Under the pieces are notes generated by a model. It did not search any database, was not told the origin of the DNA, and saw nothing but the letters and a program-made list of their open reading frames with translations. Source: JAFGBI01 sp964480725 (GTDB lineage Bacteria; Myxococcota_A; Polyangia; Polyangiales; Polyangiaceae). From it: DNA of 64,000 bases. This document shows positions 1 through 8,768 of this stretch, in pieces (the stretch's first letter is position 1; every line of letters begins with the position of its first letter). The position numbers and the translations under genes are program-made. The stretch spans positions 1 through 64,000 of the forward strand of contig CAYZQO010000003.1 of assembly GCA_964480725.1 (NCBI GenBank), written 5' to 3'.

Positions 1-1
1 C

Positions 2-46
2 GTCTTCGGGGGCTTTTACGTCCTGGTGCTGCGCAAGCGCGCGTGA
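2..46 (+). CDS. C-terminal end of a truncated gene, probable membrane protein
   Basis: Only the last 14 codons are in the window, ending in a hydrophobic stretch followed by LRKRA and a TGA stop at 44-46. Hydrophobic residues closing with three basic residues is typical of the cytoplasmic end of a final membrane helix. The rest of the gene lies upstream, so no function can be given. Confidence 0.5.
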   Translation, partial: VFGGFYVLVLRKRA

Positions 47-50
47 GCGC

Positions 51-1106
51 TCAGAAGTCGAGCGCGAAACCAAGGCCGAGACCCCGTGGGGCCCCCGTCA
101 GCCGCGGCGCCCAGGCGCTCGGGCGGGACGGCTCCGCATCCGGCGGGCGCAACTCCGCCGGGACGGCGCGGGTGCGCACGGTGCGAAACTCCGGCACGAA
201 GCGGAGCTGGGCGTCCGCGATCCCCAGCGCGGCGAGGCCACAGAGCGAGTAGAACCCCGTCACCCAGGCGGTCCGCGCCCGCTGTCCCGCGGCGTTGACG
301 TCCTCGCGCTCGTCGTCATCGAGGCTCGACTCGTGCTCCGAGGCGTAGTCCGCGAGGCTGATCTCCGCGGCGATCCCACCCACCACGACCCCGAGTGCCA
401 GGGCCTCGGTGACCAGGAAGACGGTGCCGAGCGCGGAGCGACGGTTCTGGAACTGACCCACGCCGAACGGGACCGCGGCGACCCAACGCCGGTTCTCGAC
501 GACCACCGCCTCCTGGCCCGCGAGCTCGAAGAGCCGGCGCTGGCGATCCCGCTCCGCCTCGCGCTGCTCCGCCCGCGCGGCGCGCTGATTCTCCGCGGAC
601 TCCAGCGCCGCCCGGCGCCGCGACTCGAGCTCCCCCTCGAGCCGGCGCCGCGCCGCGTCGTAGCGCTCGACCACCTCGGCCGAGAACACCAGCGAGTTCG
701 GCCGAGGGAAGGCGCGGTTCTCCGCCAGGGCCGCGCGGATGGCCCGCTCGAACTCGCCCTCGCCACCGGCCGCGTCGCCGCTGCGCACCTGGCACGCCGC
801 GAGGTAGGTTCGCGCGCGATCGATCTCGGTCGGACGCCGGACGCCGTCCGGATTCTCCGCGGCGAGCAGGCGGCGAGCCTCCTCGACGCAGTCCCGGAAG
901 CGCGTGGCGCGGTAGAGGTCCTCGACCCGGGCGAGGTCGGCGACGGCGCTCGGCGGCGCCACCTCGGGGGCGGCCGGCTCCCCCGTAGCAGCCGCCGCGT
1001 CCTCCGCCGCCTCCTGCGCACCGACCACCCCCGTCGCTGTCAGCAGCAGGGCCGTGAGCCGCGCCGCGTGCAACGGGAACCGGATGGCCGATGGGCGGGG
1101 GAGCAT
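51..1106 (-). CDS. Exported repeat/coiled-coil protein with C-terminal membrane segments, function unknown
   Basis: This is a protein of about 351 residues with an N-terminal signal-like segment (basic start, hydrophobic LTALLLTATGVVG, then AQE). A TPR-like helical region (VEDLYRATRFRDCVEEARRL and after) and a charged Arg/Glu-rich coiled-coil stretch follow. Two hydrophobic segments come near the C-terminus (around residues 225-250 and 285-305). I chose the ATG at 1106 rather than one at 1154 because it puts the signal sequence at the very N-terminus and avoids overlap with the kinase gene just upstream on the same strand (31 bp gap). Proteins with an N-terminal TPR-like part and a C-terminal hydrophobic part downstream of Ser/Thr kinases are common in myxobacteria. 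An operon with the kinase is likely, but the role is unknown. Confidence 0.7.
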   Translation of the reverse strand: MLPRPSAIRFPLHAARLTALLLTATGVVGAQEAAEDAAAATGEPAAPEVAPPSAVADLARVEDLYRATRFRDCVEEARRLLAAENPDGVRRPTEIDRARTYLAACQVRSGDAAGGEGEFERAIRAALAENRAFPRPNSLVFSAEVVERYDAARRRLEGELESRRRAALESAENQRAARAEQREAERDRQRRLFELAGQEAVVVENRRWVAAVPFGVGQFQNRRSALGTVFLVTEALALGVVVGGIAAEISLADYASEHESSLDDDEREDVNAAGQRARTAWVTGFYSLCGLAALGIADAQLRFVPEFRTVRTRAVPAELRPPDAEPSRPSAWAPRLTGAPRGLGLGFALDF

Positions 1107-1137
1107 CCCTCTCGGTCTTGTCGCACGGGAGCCGCGC

Positions 1138-3000
1138 TCATGGCCAGAGGTCAACGACCGCGCCGGGGATGAGCTCGGCGCTCCGCTCCCGTGGCGCCAG
1201 GCCGCTCCCGGACGGAGGCACCAGGGAACAGGTCACCGAGATCAACGGCTCGTTGTTGAAGGTGACGCGCATCGCAGCGGGTGTGGTGCCGGTCCCCGCC
1301 ATCCCGCAGTCGATCCGAGTGCCCGCGGGGGCGTGGCTGGCCAGGATGGTCGCTGGATCGAAGGGCACCGTCGCCTCCACCACCGAGGTGTCCTCCGTGA
1401 TCTCGACGACCTTGGTGGTGATCGCGCAGCAGTCTGCGTTGTCGTCGGGGGGGCGGAACGCGAAATTGTACTTCTTGCCGATGGCGAGCTCGCGGGACTC
1501 GCCGCTCGAGAGACGGGCCCCGTCGACCAGAACGTACCCGCCGATGGCTCCCCCCGAGATGACCACCTTGACCGGGCGCCGCTCGAGCGAGCGGGGCGTG
1601 GACTTGACCGCCGCCAGGGGCGACGCCGGCGCGCGCCGCTCCGCTCGGCGCACGGCGGCCGTGGAACCTGCCGGAGCCGCCGACTCGGCGCTGGCCGCCG
1701 CGACCGGACCCGCCGCCGACGCCGGCGCCGGCGCGACGGCCAGGGGCGCTGGCGCCGGCGGCTCGCGCCGCTCTGGCGCCGACCCGAGCCAGCGCGCCAA
1801 GCCGAAGGCCACTGCGCCGAGCGCCGCGACGGCCAGCGCCGCGACGGACGCCCGGCGGACGCTGCGACGGAAGCGCTCCGCCTTGGCCAGTCCGCTGACG
1901 AGCCGGAGCAGCTCGAGGTCGTCCGGACGATAGGCGAGCGCCCGGTTGAAGCAGGCCGCGGCGCGCGCGACGGCCCGCTCGGCCCGCGCCCGCCGCCCGA
2001 GCTCGACCAGCCGGGTCACCACCCGCGAGCCGTGCTGCGCCAGGTAGCTCTCGCCGTCCGTCAGGAACTCCTCGAGCTCGCGCCGGGGATCGTCGAACCC
2101 CAGCACAGCGAGCTCCGTCCGGAGGTCCGCCACCATCTCCCGCACCGACGGGTACCGGTCCTCGGGGGCATGGGCCAGGGCGCGGTCGGCGATCATTCCG
2201 AAAGCCGCCCCAACGGTCGGCCGCGCCCGGTCCGCGGGCGTGAACGTGCCGTCCAGCACCCGGCGCAGGACCTGAGCTGGATTCTTGCCTTCGAAGGGCA
2301 GCAGGCCCACGGAGCACTCGTACAGGAGCACACCGAGGCCGAAGACGTCCGAGCGCTCGGTAACCGCCCCCCCCTCGATCTGCTCCGGCGACATGTGCGC
2401 GGGAGAGCCCAGGACCTGCCCGGTCGAGGTGACGCCCTGGGCGTCGAGGAGCTTGGCGATGCCGAAGTCCGTCAGCTTCACGCGGGACCGGCGCTCGGAC
2501 GGGTGCTCGGAGTCCCGCTCGACCCGCGGTGCGCCAAGGTCGATGAGGACGTTCTCGGGCTTCACGTCCCGGTGGATGACGCCGTGGTCGTGCGCATGCG
2601 CCAGCGCCTCGCCGACCTCGACCGCGATGATCGCGGCGATCTCGGCGGGGAGGTGCCCGTGGTCTGCGATCAGGCGACGCAGGGTGGTGCCCTTGACCAG
2701 CTCGACGACGAGGTAGCGCTCGGGCTCCGACACGTCGGAGACGTCGTAAACGTCCACGATCCCGGGGTGGCGAAGCTTCGCGACCGCCTTTGCCTCGCCG
2801 GTGAAACGGGTGGCGACCTCGACGTTCTCCCGGAGGTGCCGGTGGATGACCTTCACGGCCACCTCCCGATCGAGCCGCCGGTCGTACGCCCGGTAGACGG
2901 TCGCCATCCCGCCGTGGCCGAGCTCCTCCAGCAGCTCGTACTTCGCGAGGTCGGGCTTCTGCGCGACCGCGATGTTCGCCAGCGAACTAGCTTCGCTCAA
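1138..3000 (-). CDS. Membrane-anchored Ser/Thr protein kinase (PknB/Hanks type)
   Basis: This predicted 620-residue eukaryote-like kinase phosphorylates Ser/Thr residues of unknown targets. From the chosen start the glycine loop GHGGMATVY is at residues 28-36, the ATP-binding Lys (VAVKV) at about 50, the catalytic HRDVKPEN at about 143-150, DFG at 178-180 and the activation segment GSPAHMSPEQ after it. One membrane helix (about 384-405) is followed by a Pro/Ala-rich linker and an extracytoplasmic domain containing a Cys pair (DCC). All core catalytic residues are present. I chose a TTG start at 3000 because AGGAG lies at 3009-3013, 8 nt upstream; an ATG at 3177 would add 59 low-complexity residues without a ribosome site. 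The downstream gene ending at 51 is probably co-transcribed. The gene is divergent from the lipoprotein at 3270 across about 270 bp. Confidence 0.93.
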   Translation of the reverse strand: MSEASSLANIAVAQKPDLAKYELLEELGHGGMATVYRAYDRRLDREVAVKVIHRHLRENVEVATRFTGEAKAVAKLRHPGIVDVYDVSDVSEPERYLVVELVKGTTLRRLIADHGHLPAEIAAIIAVEVGEALAHAHDHGVIHRDVKPENVLIDLGAPRVERDSEHPSERRSRVKLTDFGIAKLLDAQGVTSTGQVLGSPAHMSPEQIEGGAVTERSDVFGLGVLLYECSVGLLPFEGKNPAQVLRRVLDGTFTPADRARPTVGAAFGMIADRALAHAPEDRYPSVREMVADLRTELAVLGFDDPRRELEEFLTDGESYLAQHGSRVVTRLVELGRRARAERAVARAAACFNRALAYRPDDLELLRLVSGLAKAERFRRSVRRASVAALAVAALGAVAFGLARWLGSAPERREPPAPAPLAVAPAPASAAGPVAAASAESAAPAGSTAAVRRAERRAPASPLAAVKSTPRSLERRPVKVVISGGAIGGYVLVDGARLSSGESRELAIGKKYNFAFRPPDDNADCCAITTKVVEITEDTSVVEATVPFDPATILASHAPAGTRIDCGMAGTGTTPAAMRVTFNNEPLISVTCSLVPPSGSGLAPRERSAELIPGAVVDLWP

Positions 3001-3269
3001 TCTGGGAGCTCCTGAGCTGCGTCGCCCCCGCACCGCCGGGCCCGGGGCGGATAGAGCATGCCATAGGCGGCCGGGCGGTCGTAGTCGGGACTCCACCGCC
3101 GCGGCCGTTTTCGGCCCGAGGGCCCGCTCGCGCTCCCGAAATCGAAGCGAATCGAGAGCCCCGAAGGAGCCGGCCATTTACACCGGCGAGGGGATGGAGA
3201 AGCCTCGACCCGTCGCTCGCCGCAAGGGTCGGGCGTCTCCGCCCACGGGCGAAGGAGGAGGATCCCCGG

Positions 3270-4214
3270 ATGACACGGCAGGTTCGGAATCTCGGTCTTG
3301 GATGCTTCACCCTGGTCCTGGCGGCCCTCGCGACGGGGTGCGGCGCGTCGTCGTCCAGCGGTGGGGCCGACGATCCCTCGAGCCAGGGGCGCCGCGGCAA
3401 GCGGGCCGCCACGGGCGCGGACGAGGTGGCCGGGGACACGGGGGATGGCGCGACGACGCCCACCCTCCCCTTGCCCAAGGCCGGGGTGAAGGACGCGGAG
3501 CACCGGTCGCTGAGCGCCGAGGTGTCCCTCACGTTCGAAACCACCGACGGCTCGACCGGTGGGATCAGCGAGAAGGGCTTCTCCCTCGCCGAGGACCGCC
3601 ACGTCATGGTGGAGGCGGTCGGCGAAACCGCGGTGACCAAGATCTCGATCCTCTACGGCAAGCGCGAGACGAAGGGCCTGGAGGGCTGGTCGCCCCTGCC
3701 GACCCAGAACAACGGCTACACCGTGGCGGGCCAAGGGGGGACGCCGGAGGTGTTGCAGAACGGCAAGAACCCCGTCGGGGACGAGGAGTCGAAGGTGGTC
3801 CTCGCCGAGTACGGGTACGTCGGCGGCCCGCACCCGCTGCTGCTCGCCATCGAGCGCTCCAAGGACGGCGAGGCCCAGGCCCTGGACGCCGCCGGGCAGA
3901 TCGCGCTGCTCGGCTATAATCCCGAGATCACCGTGGACAAGGCCGAGGTCAGCTTCGGCTCCGCGGGCGAGGTCGGCGGGCGCTCGTCGCTCTCCGTCGA
4001 GGTCGTGGTCGCGGGCTCGCTCCCCGACGGACCGCTGCGCTACGCCTTCGACCTCGCTGGAACCGCCCAGGTCGACGCCACCACCGGCTGGGTCACCGAG
4101 CTGGCGCTCGCCGGTCAGCTCGTGCCCACCGGCAAGATGACGATGAAGGGGCGGGAGCTGAAGGCCAGCGGCAAGGGCAAGATCGAGATGAAGCGCACGG
4201 CCTCGTTCGAGTGA
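3270..4214 (+). CDS. Predicted lipoprotein, function unknown
   Basis: This 314-residue protein has a clear lipoprotein signal: basic N-terminus, hydrophobic core and lipobox LATGC, with the lipidated Cys at residue 24. A Ser/Gly/Asp-rich linker and a single mature domain rich in beta strand and short polar turns follow. No catalytic motif was recognised. The start is supported by a GGAGGAGG ribosome site a few bases upstream of ATG. It sits between two minus-strand genes and so is probably transcribed alone, from the divergent region shared with the kinase. It is likely an outer- or inner-membrane-anchored periplasmic protein. Confidence 0.85.
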   Translation: MTRQVRNLGLGCFTLVLAALATGCGASSSSGGADDPSSQGRRGKRAATGADEVAGDTGDGATTPTLPLPKAGVKDAEHRSLSAEVSLTFETTDGSTGGISEKGFSLAEDRHVMVEAVGETAVTKISILYGKRETKGLEGWSPLPTQNNGYTVAGQGGTPEVLQNGKNPVGDEESKVVLAEYGYVGGPHPLLLAIERSKDGEAQALDAAGQIALLGYNPEITVDKAEVSFGSAGEVGGRSSLSVEVVVAGSLPDGPLRYAFDLAGTAQVDATTGWVTELALAGQLVPTGKMTMKGRELKASGKGKIEMKRTASFE

Positions 4215-4244
4215 CGCCGCCGCGGGCCCCGCCGGCCGCGGGGC

Positions 4245-6542
4245 TCAGCGTCCTCGCTTGGAAGAGGGGGCGACCGACCCGCGCCGGGACGATTGCGCCG
4301 CCCCCTCCCCGTCCGGGGGTGGCGTGGAGGAGCGCGGCGGGGGCCGCGAGCTGACGCTCGAACGCGAGGGCGGGATGGTCGAGCCGCGCGAGGGCTGGAC
4401 GGCGTTCATCGACCCGGTCTGCCGGCGCGTCGGGGCGGTGACCGCCCGCATCACGTCGGAGCTCAAGCGGCGAGCGCCGCTGCCGCGCGAACTCGGCCCG
4501 AGGCTCCGAGTCTTGAAGACCTCGCCCTCGACGATCACCTCGACGCCGAGGCCACGACAGCGGCGAGCCAGCCGCTCCATGTCGACGCCGGACGCGACCA
4601 GGAGCCCGGCAGGCGGGGACGGATCGACGAACAGATCGGCGGTTGCGCGCCGGGTCCGCAACATCTCGCGCACCTCGGGGTCCTCTACCCAGAGAAACCC
4701 CTCCGTGGCCACGAACTCCGCGCGCCCCACCACGGCGCTGGCCTGGACCAGCAGGCGGGCGATCGGGTCGGGCAGCGGAGCCACGGCCTCGAGCCGCGCG
4801 CGCATCACCTCGGTTTCGTAACCGGCGCTCAGCGCGAGCGACACGGCCTGCGCCGTGAGCGACAGGTCGAGGCTCCCCGCGACGCTGCCGACCTCGATGA
4901 AGGGGGAGAGAGCGACGACGTGCCCGACCCGGGTCTGGCCGCCCACCCGGAGCAGCTCGTTGCCGATGTACCGGCTCGGCTCCGGATCCGTTCGCGGCGA
5001 GTTCACATCGAGGTAGCTCCGCCCGCGCGGGGTGATCCGCAGCGTCGCCCCCACCTCCTCGTCCTCCGAATCCGGGTCGCCCAGGTCGACCACGCCGAGG
5101 ATGTGGAGGCTCTCGAGCGCGATCCGCCGCGCCACCTCGGCCGGGGTGGGCGCCTCGATGCCGACGCGCTGTGACCAGCGCTCGATGAGCCGCGCGACGC
5201 CGGGGGCCCGCGGATCGGCGCGGACGAAGGCGGCCACCGCCTCCCACGGGGCCCAGTTGCCGTCGCCGAGCTCCGAGAGGGCCTCGAGCACGATCTCCCG
5301 AATGACGCCGATGGGGCTCGACTCGCGCGCGTCGGCGGCGATGCGCAGCACCTCCCCATCGGGGCGCGCCTCGTCCCAGGCACCACCGCGCCGCCAGGCA
5401 TCGAACAGGGCGCGCCCGAGATCATGGATCCGGAAGGAGCCGGGCGGCGCGCTGGCGCTCATCACGGAGGCGTCCCAGAGGCCGACCGCGCGGCTCAGCG
5501 AGGCCAGCAGCGCGACCGTCTCCGACGGCCGTCCGAAGCGCGCGGCGAGCCGGGCGACGAGCGACCGCGGCGTGCCGACGCCAGCCCGGACCTCCACCGA
5601 GGGGTCACGCACCGTGATCGCCATGGCGACCACGAGCGGCACCGGATCCTCGGCGAAGCGAGCACGGCGGGGTGCGTGATCCTCACCGAGGACGAACGAG
5701 AGGATCTCCCGCCGCTGGGCCTCGCGCTCGGCGCGGCGGCGCTCGCCCACCACCGCGGCGACCTCGGTAGGGATGACGTGCCGGTTGGGGTGCACCGGAA
5801 CCAGAAACCCGCGGCGCTCCAGCGCGAACCCCACCCCGCGACGCGAGGGGGTAGCCCCGGTGGCGCCCCGCAGGCGCATCGGCTCGCGCTCGAGGTCGAG
5901 CAGCTCCTCCGTGTCCACCTCGCCGCCGACCTCCTCGATGGCGGCCAGGAGCTTGCGCTCGAGGGGCGCCAGCGCCTCGATGGCGGCGCGGAGCTGCTCT
6001 TCGTCGGTCAGGGCCTCCCAGGCGGCCTCCAGAGAGAGCACCACGGGTGGCGTGGCCGGACGGCCGAGATAATGGGAGGCGATGCTCCCCGCGACCTCGG
6101 CGTTGATCTGGGCGAGGAGGGGACGGAGCCCACGGGGGTCCTCCCCCTCCCAGGTGCGGAGCTGCAGCAGGTACGCGAGCGGCAACAGCAGCTCCACCGT
6201 CCCGGCGTCGGACGAACCCCGCACGAACACCAGCCCGCGAGCCACCAGCGGCTCGACGGCCGACGGGACGCGCGCGACGGGCAGCACACCGCCGACCTCC
6301 ACGATCCGATAGAGCAGCTCGCGCGTCGCGGGCGCCAGCATCCCAGGATCGCGCAGCTCCGGGAGGGCGAGCAGCGCGCGCGCGACCTGCGAGGGCACGT
6401 CGATCCGCTTGGCCTCGTCGATGCGCACCCTGAGGCGCGCGATCAGCGAGTCGAGCTCACGCTCGGGCAACTGGCGGAGGACGTCCTCGAGCCGGAGCGG
6501 CTTCGGGCGGATCTTGGGGGGTCGGCGGCTGTTGGGGGGCAT
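4245..6542 (-). CDS. Large soluble protein, possibly a helicase-associated winged-helix protein, function unknown
   Basis: This protein of about 765 residues starts MPPNSRRPPK; an upstream reading-frame extension to 7004 lacks coding character and I excluded it. It has no signal peptide or membrane helix. The helical N-terminus contains LPERELDSLIARLRVRID, and several segments look like winged-helix units (for example RKLLAAIEEVGGEVDTEELL followed by FALERRGFLVPVHPN). The overall architecture (repeated winged-helix-like units, a C-terminal part ending ARRCRGLGVEVIVEGEVF, then a Ser/Pro/Arg-rich tail) resembles proteins annotated as having an XPB/Ssl2-like helicase-associated domain. I see no Walker A motif, so it is not itself a complete helicase. 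The family assignment is inference; that the gene is real is well supported by frame-specific GC3. Confidence 0.6.
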   Translation of the reverse strand: MPPNSRRPPKIRPKPLRLEDVLRQLPERELDSLIARLRVRIDEAKRIDVPSQVARALLALPELRDPGMLAPATRELLYRIVEVGGVLPVARVPSAVEPLVARGLVFVRGSSDAGTVELLLPLAYLLQLRTWEGEDPRGLRPLLAQINAEVAGSIASHYLGRPATPPVVLSLEAAWEALTDEEQLRAAIEALAPLERKLLAAIEEVGGEVDTEELLDLEREPMRLRGATGATPSRRGVGFALERRGFLVPVHPNRHVIPTEVAAVVGERRRAEREAQRREILSFVLGEDHAPRRARFAEDPVPLVVAMAITVRDPSVEVRAGVGTPRSLVARLAARFGRPSETVALLASLSRAVGLWDASVMSASAPPGSFRIHDLGRALFDAWRRGGAWDEARPDGEVLRIAADARESSPIGVIREIVLEALSELGDGNWAPWEAVAAFVRADPRAPGVARLIERWSQRVGIEAPTPAEVARRIALESLHILGVVDLGDPDSEDEEVGATLRITPRGRSYLDVNSPRTDPEPSRYIGNELLRVGGQTRVGHVVALSPFIEVGSVAGSLDLSLTAQAVSLALSAGYETEVMRARLEAVAPLPDPIARLLVQASAVVGRAEFVATEGFLWVEDPEVREMLRTRRATADLFVDPSPPAGLLVASGVDMERLARRCRGLGVEVIVEGEVFKTRSLGPSSRGSGARRLSSDVMRAVTAPTRRQTGSMNAVQPSRGSTIPPSRSSVSSRPPPRSSTPPPDGEGAAQSSRRGSVAPSSKRGR

Positions 6543-6801
6543 CGCTAACGAGGGGCCGGCGCCGGTCGCACCGGCCCGAATAGCCCTCAGGTAAACCCGA
6601 AATCCAGCGTTTGTCCAGCGCTCAACCCGAGACGGACCCGCATCGTTCGGCGCGGATCCGTGGGCGCGGCGGGCCGAGGGAGCTTCGGGCTTGCGGTGAT
6701 CCCGTCGATGGGCAGGATCGCGGCTTCGAGCGGGCGACCCCACCGGCGCCACGGCGCTCGAACGGCCCGGGTCCAGCCTCCAGCGAAATCGGGGAATAAC
6801 G

Positions 6802-8088
6802 ATGATACTGCGCGACCCGATCCACGGCCTGGTCGCCTTCGATACGGAGGAGGAGGCGATCGTGCCGCAGCTCTTGCAGACGCGGGAGGTGCAGCGCCTG
6901 CGGCGCATCCGCCAGCTCGGCCTCTCCAGCCTGTCGTATCCGGGCGCGGACCACACGCGCTTCTCGCACGCCATCGGCACCGCCCACGTGATGAAGCGGT
7001 TCATCGCGCGGATGCGGGCTGTTCATCACGCGCTGCCCTGCGATCAGCGCGTGACGCCGGACCATGCGCGCGATCTGCTCGCCGCGGCCCTGCTGCACGA
7101 CGTGGGGCACGGCCCGCTGTCCCACCTGTTCGAGGCAGCCCTCCCCGACGGTCCCTCCCACGAGGAGTACACGGCCCGCATCGTCTGCGACCCGTCGACG
7201 GAGGTGCACGGGGTCCTCGCGGGCGTCGATCCCGAGCTGCCCACCCGGGTGGCCGAGCTCGTGCGCGGCCGCCACCAGCTCGCTTACCTGGCGCGCGCGG
7301 TGAGCGGGACCTTCGACGTCGACCGGTGCGACTACCTCCTGCGCGACGCGCACTTCACCGGGGTTGGCTATGGCAGCTTCGACCTCGACTGGCTGCTCCG
7401 GAGCTTCCGGTTCGGCTCCCCGGAGGCCGGCGCCGACTCGCCGACGCTCGCGATCGACGGCGCCAAGGGACTGCCGGCCATCGAGTCGTTCATTCTGGCG
7501 CGGCTCTTCATGTTCCAGCAGGTCTATTTCCACAAGGCCAGCCGCGCGAGCGAGTTCATGATGACGCGGCTGCTCGCGCGCGCGCGCGCCGTGCTGGTCG
7601 GCGGCACTCCGCTGCCGGGGGCGCCGCCAGCGCTGGTGGCGGTCGCTCGGGAGGGAGACTCGCCCCTCGACGCCTACCTCGAGCTCGACGACCACCTGCT
7701 GCTCTCGGCCCTCAGCGCCTGGCGCAGCGCCCCCGATCCGCTGCTGGCCGACCTGTCGCGACGCCTGCACGGGCGGCACCTGTTCAAGACCTACGAGCTC
7801 TTGGGGGACCAGCTCGCGCAGCGGCACCAGGCGCTCGCCCTAGCCCGGGAGGTGGCGGCCGCCGCGGGGCTGGATCCGGATCACTACGTGGGGCTGGACG
7901 AGGCCAGCGACGTGCCGTTCGACGATCGCCAGGACAGCCTGACCGTCCTGTTCCCGCGGGGCGCGCCGCGCAAACCGGGGGACGTCTCCTTCCTGCTCGG
8001 CCGGCTCCGCGGGCAGAAGCTCGAGCGCGTCCGCCTCCTGTTCGCGCCGGAGCTCCGGGAGGCCATCGTGAGGGCGCTCGAGGGATGA
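6802..8088 (+). CDS. HD-domain phosphohydrolase (dGTPase/SAMHD1-like superfamily)
   Basis: This 428-residue cytoplasmic protein begins ILRDPIHGLVAF, the usual opening of the YdhJ/SAMHD1-like HD family. The HD metal site is complete: His at about residue 51 (DHTRFSHAIGT), the HD pair H99-D100 in LLHDVGHGPLSH, and a later Asp in DVDRCDYLLRDA. Such enzymes hydrolyse deoxynucleoside triphosphates or related phosphoesters; the substrate cannot be told from sequence. The ATG has GGGGA about 7 nt upstream. The stop codon overlaps the next start by four bases (ATGA at 8085-8088), so the two are translationally coupled. Confidence 0.9.
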   Translation: MILRDPIHGLVAFDTEEEAIVPQLLQTREVQRLRRIRQLGLSSLSYPGADHTRFSHAIGTAHVMKRFIARMRAVHHALPCDQRVTPDHARDLLAAALLHDVGHGPLSHLFEAALPDGPSHEEYTARIVCDPSTEVHGVLAGVDPELPTRVAELVRGRHQLAYLARAVSGTFDVDRCDYLLRDAHFTGVGYGSFDLDWLLRSFRFGSPEAGADSPTLAIDGAKGLPAIESFILARLFMFQQVYFHKASRASEFMMTRLLARARAVLVGGTPLPGAPPALVAVAREGDSPLDAYLELDDHLLLSALSAWRSAPDPLLADLSRRLHGRHLFKTYELLGDQLAQRHQALALAREVAAAAGLDPDHYVGLDEASDVPFDDRQDSLTVLFPRGAPRKPGDVSFLLGRLRGQKLERVRLLFAPELREAIVRALEG

Positions 8089-8747
8089 GGGCCCGTCCGC
8101 GGACGGCGGCTCACGCCCGCGGGGCGCCCGGGGGCGGAGCCCGATCCCCGTTGGCTGCCGGTGCGGCCGTGGGGTTCGCCGCCGCCGCCCTGCTCGCGAC
8201 CGCGCCCGCAGCCGGCGCACCCGACGGCGCCTACGGCCGCTTCGACGGCGACCTGGACCTTGGGGTCGGCCTCGGTGCGGAGATCGGCGCCGACCCGGCT
8301 CGTGCGGCGGCTCGGCTCACGGCGCACCATTTCGGGATGGCCGGCGTGGCGATCGGCTACGCCGATCCCCTCGGCGCGGGCCACCCGGCGGGGCGCACCC
8401 TCGCGCTCGGCGCCGATCTCAGGCCGCTCTTCCTCCCGCGCTGGTCCAACGGCCTCACCCGCGGGCCGGCGCTGCTGGATCTCACCCTCGACGCCATCTC
8501 GATCGGGATCGGTCCCTACTTCGCGACCGCCGGGGACGGCCCCCTCGGCCGCGAGCGCGGCCTCGAGCTCTCACTCGGCCTGGGGGTGCCCCTGGTCGGA
8601 CGGGCCAGCGGCCCTTGGCTCGAGGCCCGGGGCGCCCTCGAGTGGGGCGACGGCGCGCGCGACCGGAGCCCCCCGGCCCGCGGCGCCGTGGTCCTGTTCC
8701 TCGCCTGGCATCAGCGGATCGAGTCGCCGCTGGTCCCGCGCCGCTGA
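8085..8747 (+). CDS. Exported beta-rich protein, probably outer membrane, function unknown
   Basis: This protein of about 220 residues starts with an ATG overlapping the HD-phosphohydrolase stop (ATGA). A long basic N-terminus is followed by a hydrophobic segment (AAGAAVGFAAAALLATAPAAG) and a likely cleavage after AGA. The mature part alternates Gly with hydrophobic and aromatic residues (DLDLGVGLGAEIG, DAISIGIGPYF, LELSLGLGVPL), as in small outer-membrane barrels, and ends near VLFLAWHQRIES. No family is recognised. Its coupling to the HD gene may be only positional. Confidence 0.7.
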   Translation: MRARPRTAAHARGAPGGGARSPLAAGAAVGFAAAALLATAPAAGAPDGAYGRFDGDLDLGVGLGAEIGADPARAAARLTAHHFGMAGVAIGYADPLGAGHPAGRTLALGADLRPLFLPRWSNGLTRGPALLDLTLDAISIGIGPYFATAGDGPLGRERGLELSLGLGVPLVGRASGPWLEARGALEWGDGARDRSPPARGAVVLFLAWHQRIESPLVPRR

Positions 8748-8768
8748 GCCGGCCGCCCGCGCGCGTCT

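Noticed and set aside
1054..3015. A 653-residue plus-strand reading frame
   Set aside because: Antisense to the Ser/Thr kinase, whose catalytic motifs are intact; no protein-like features.
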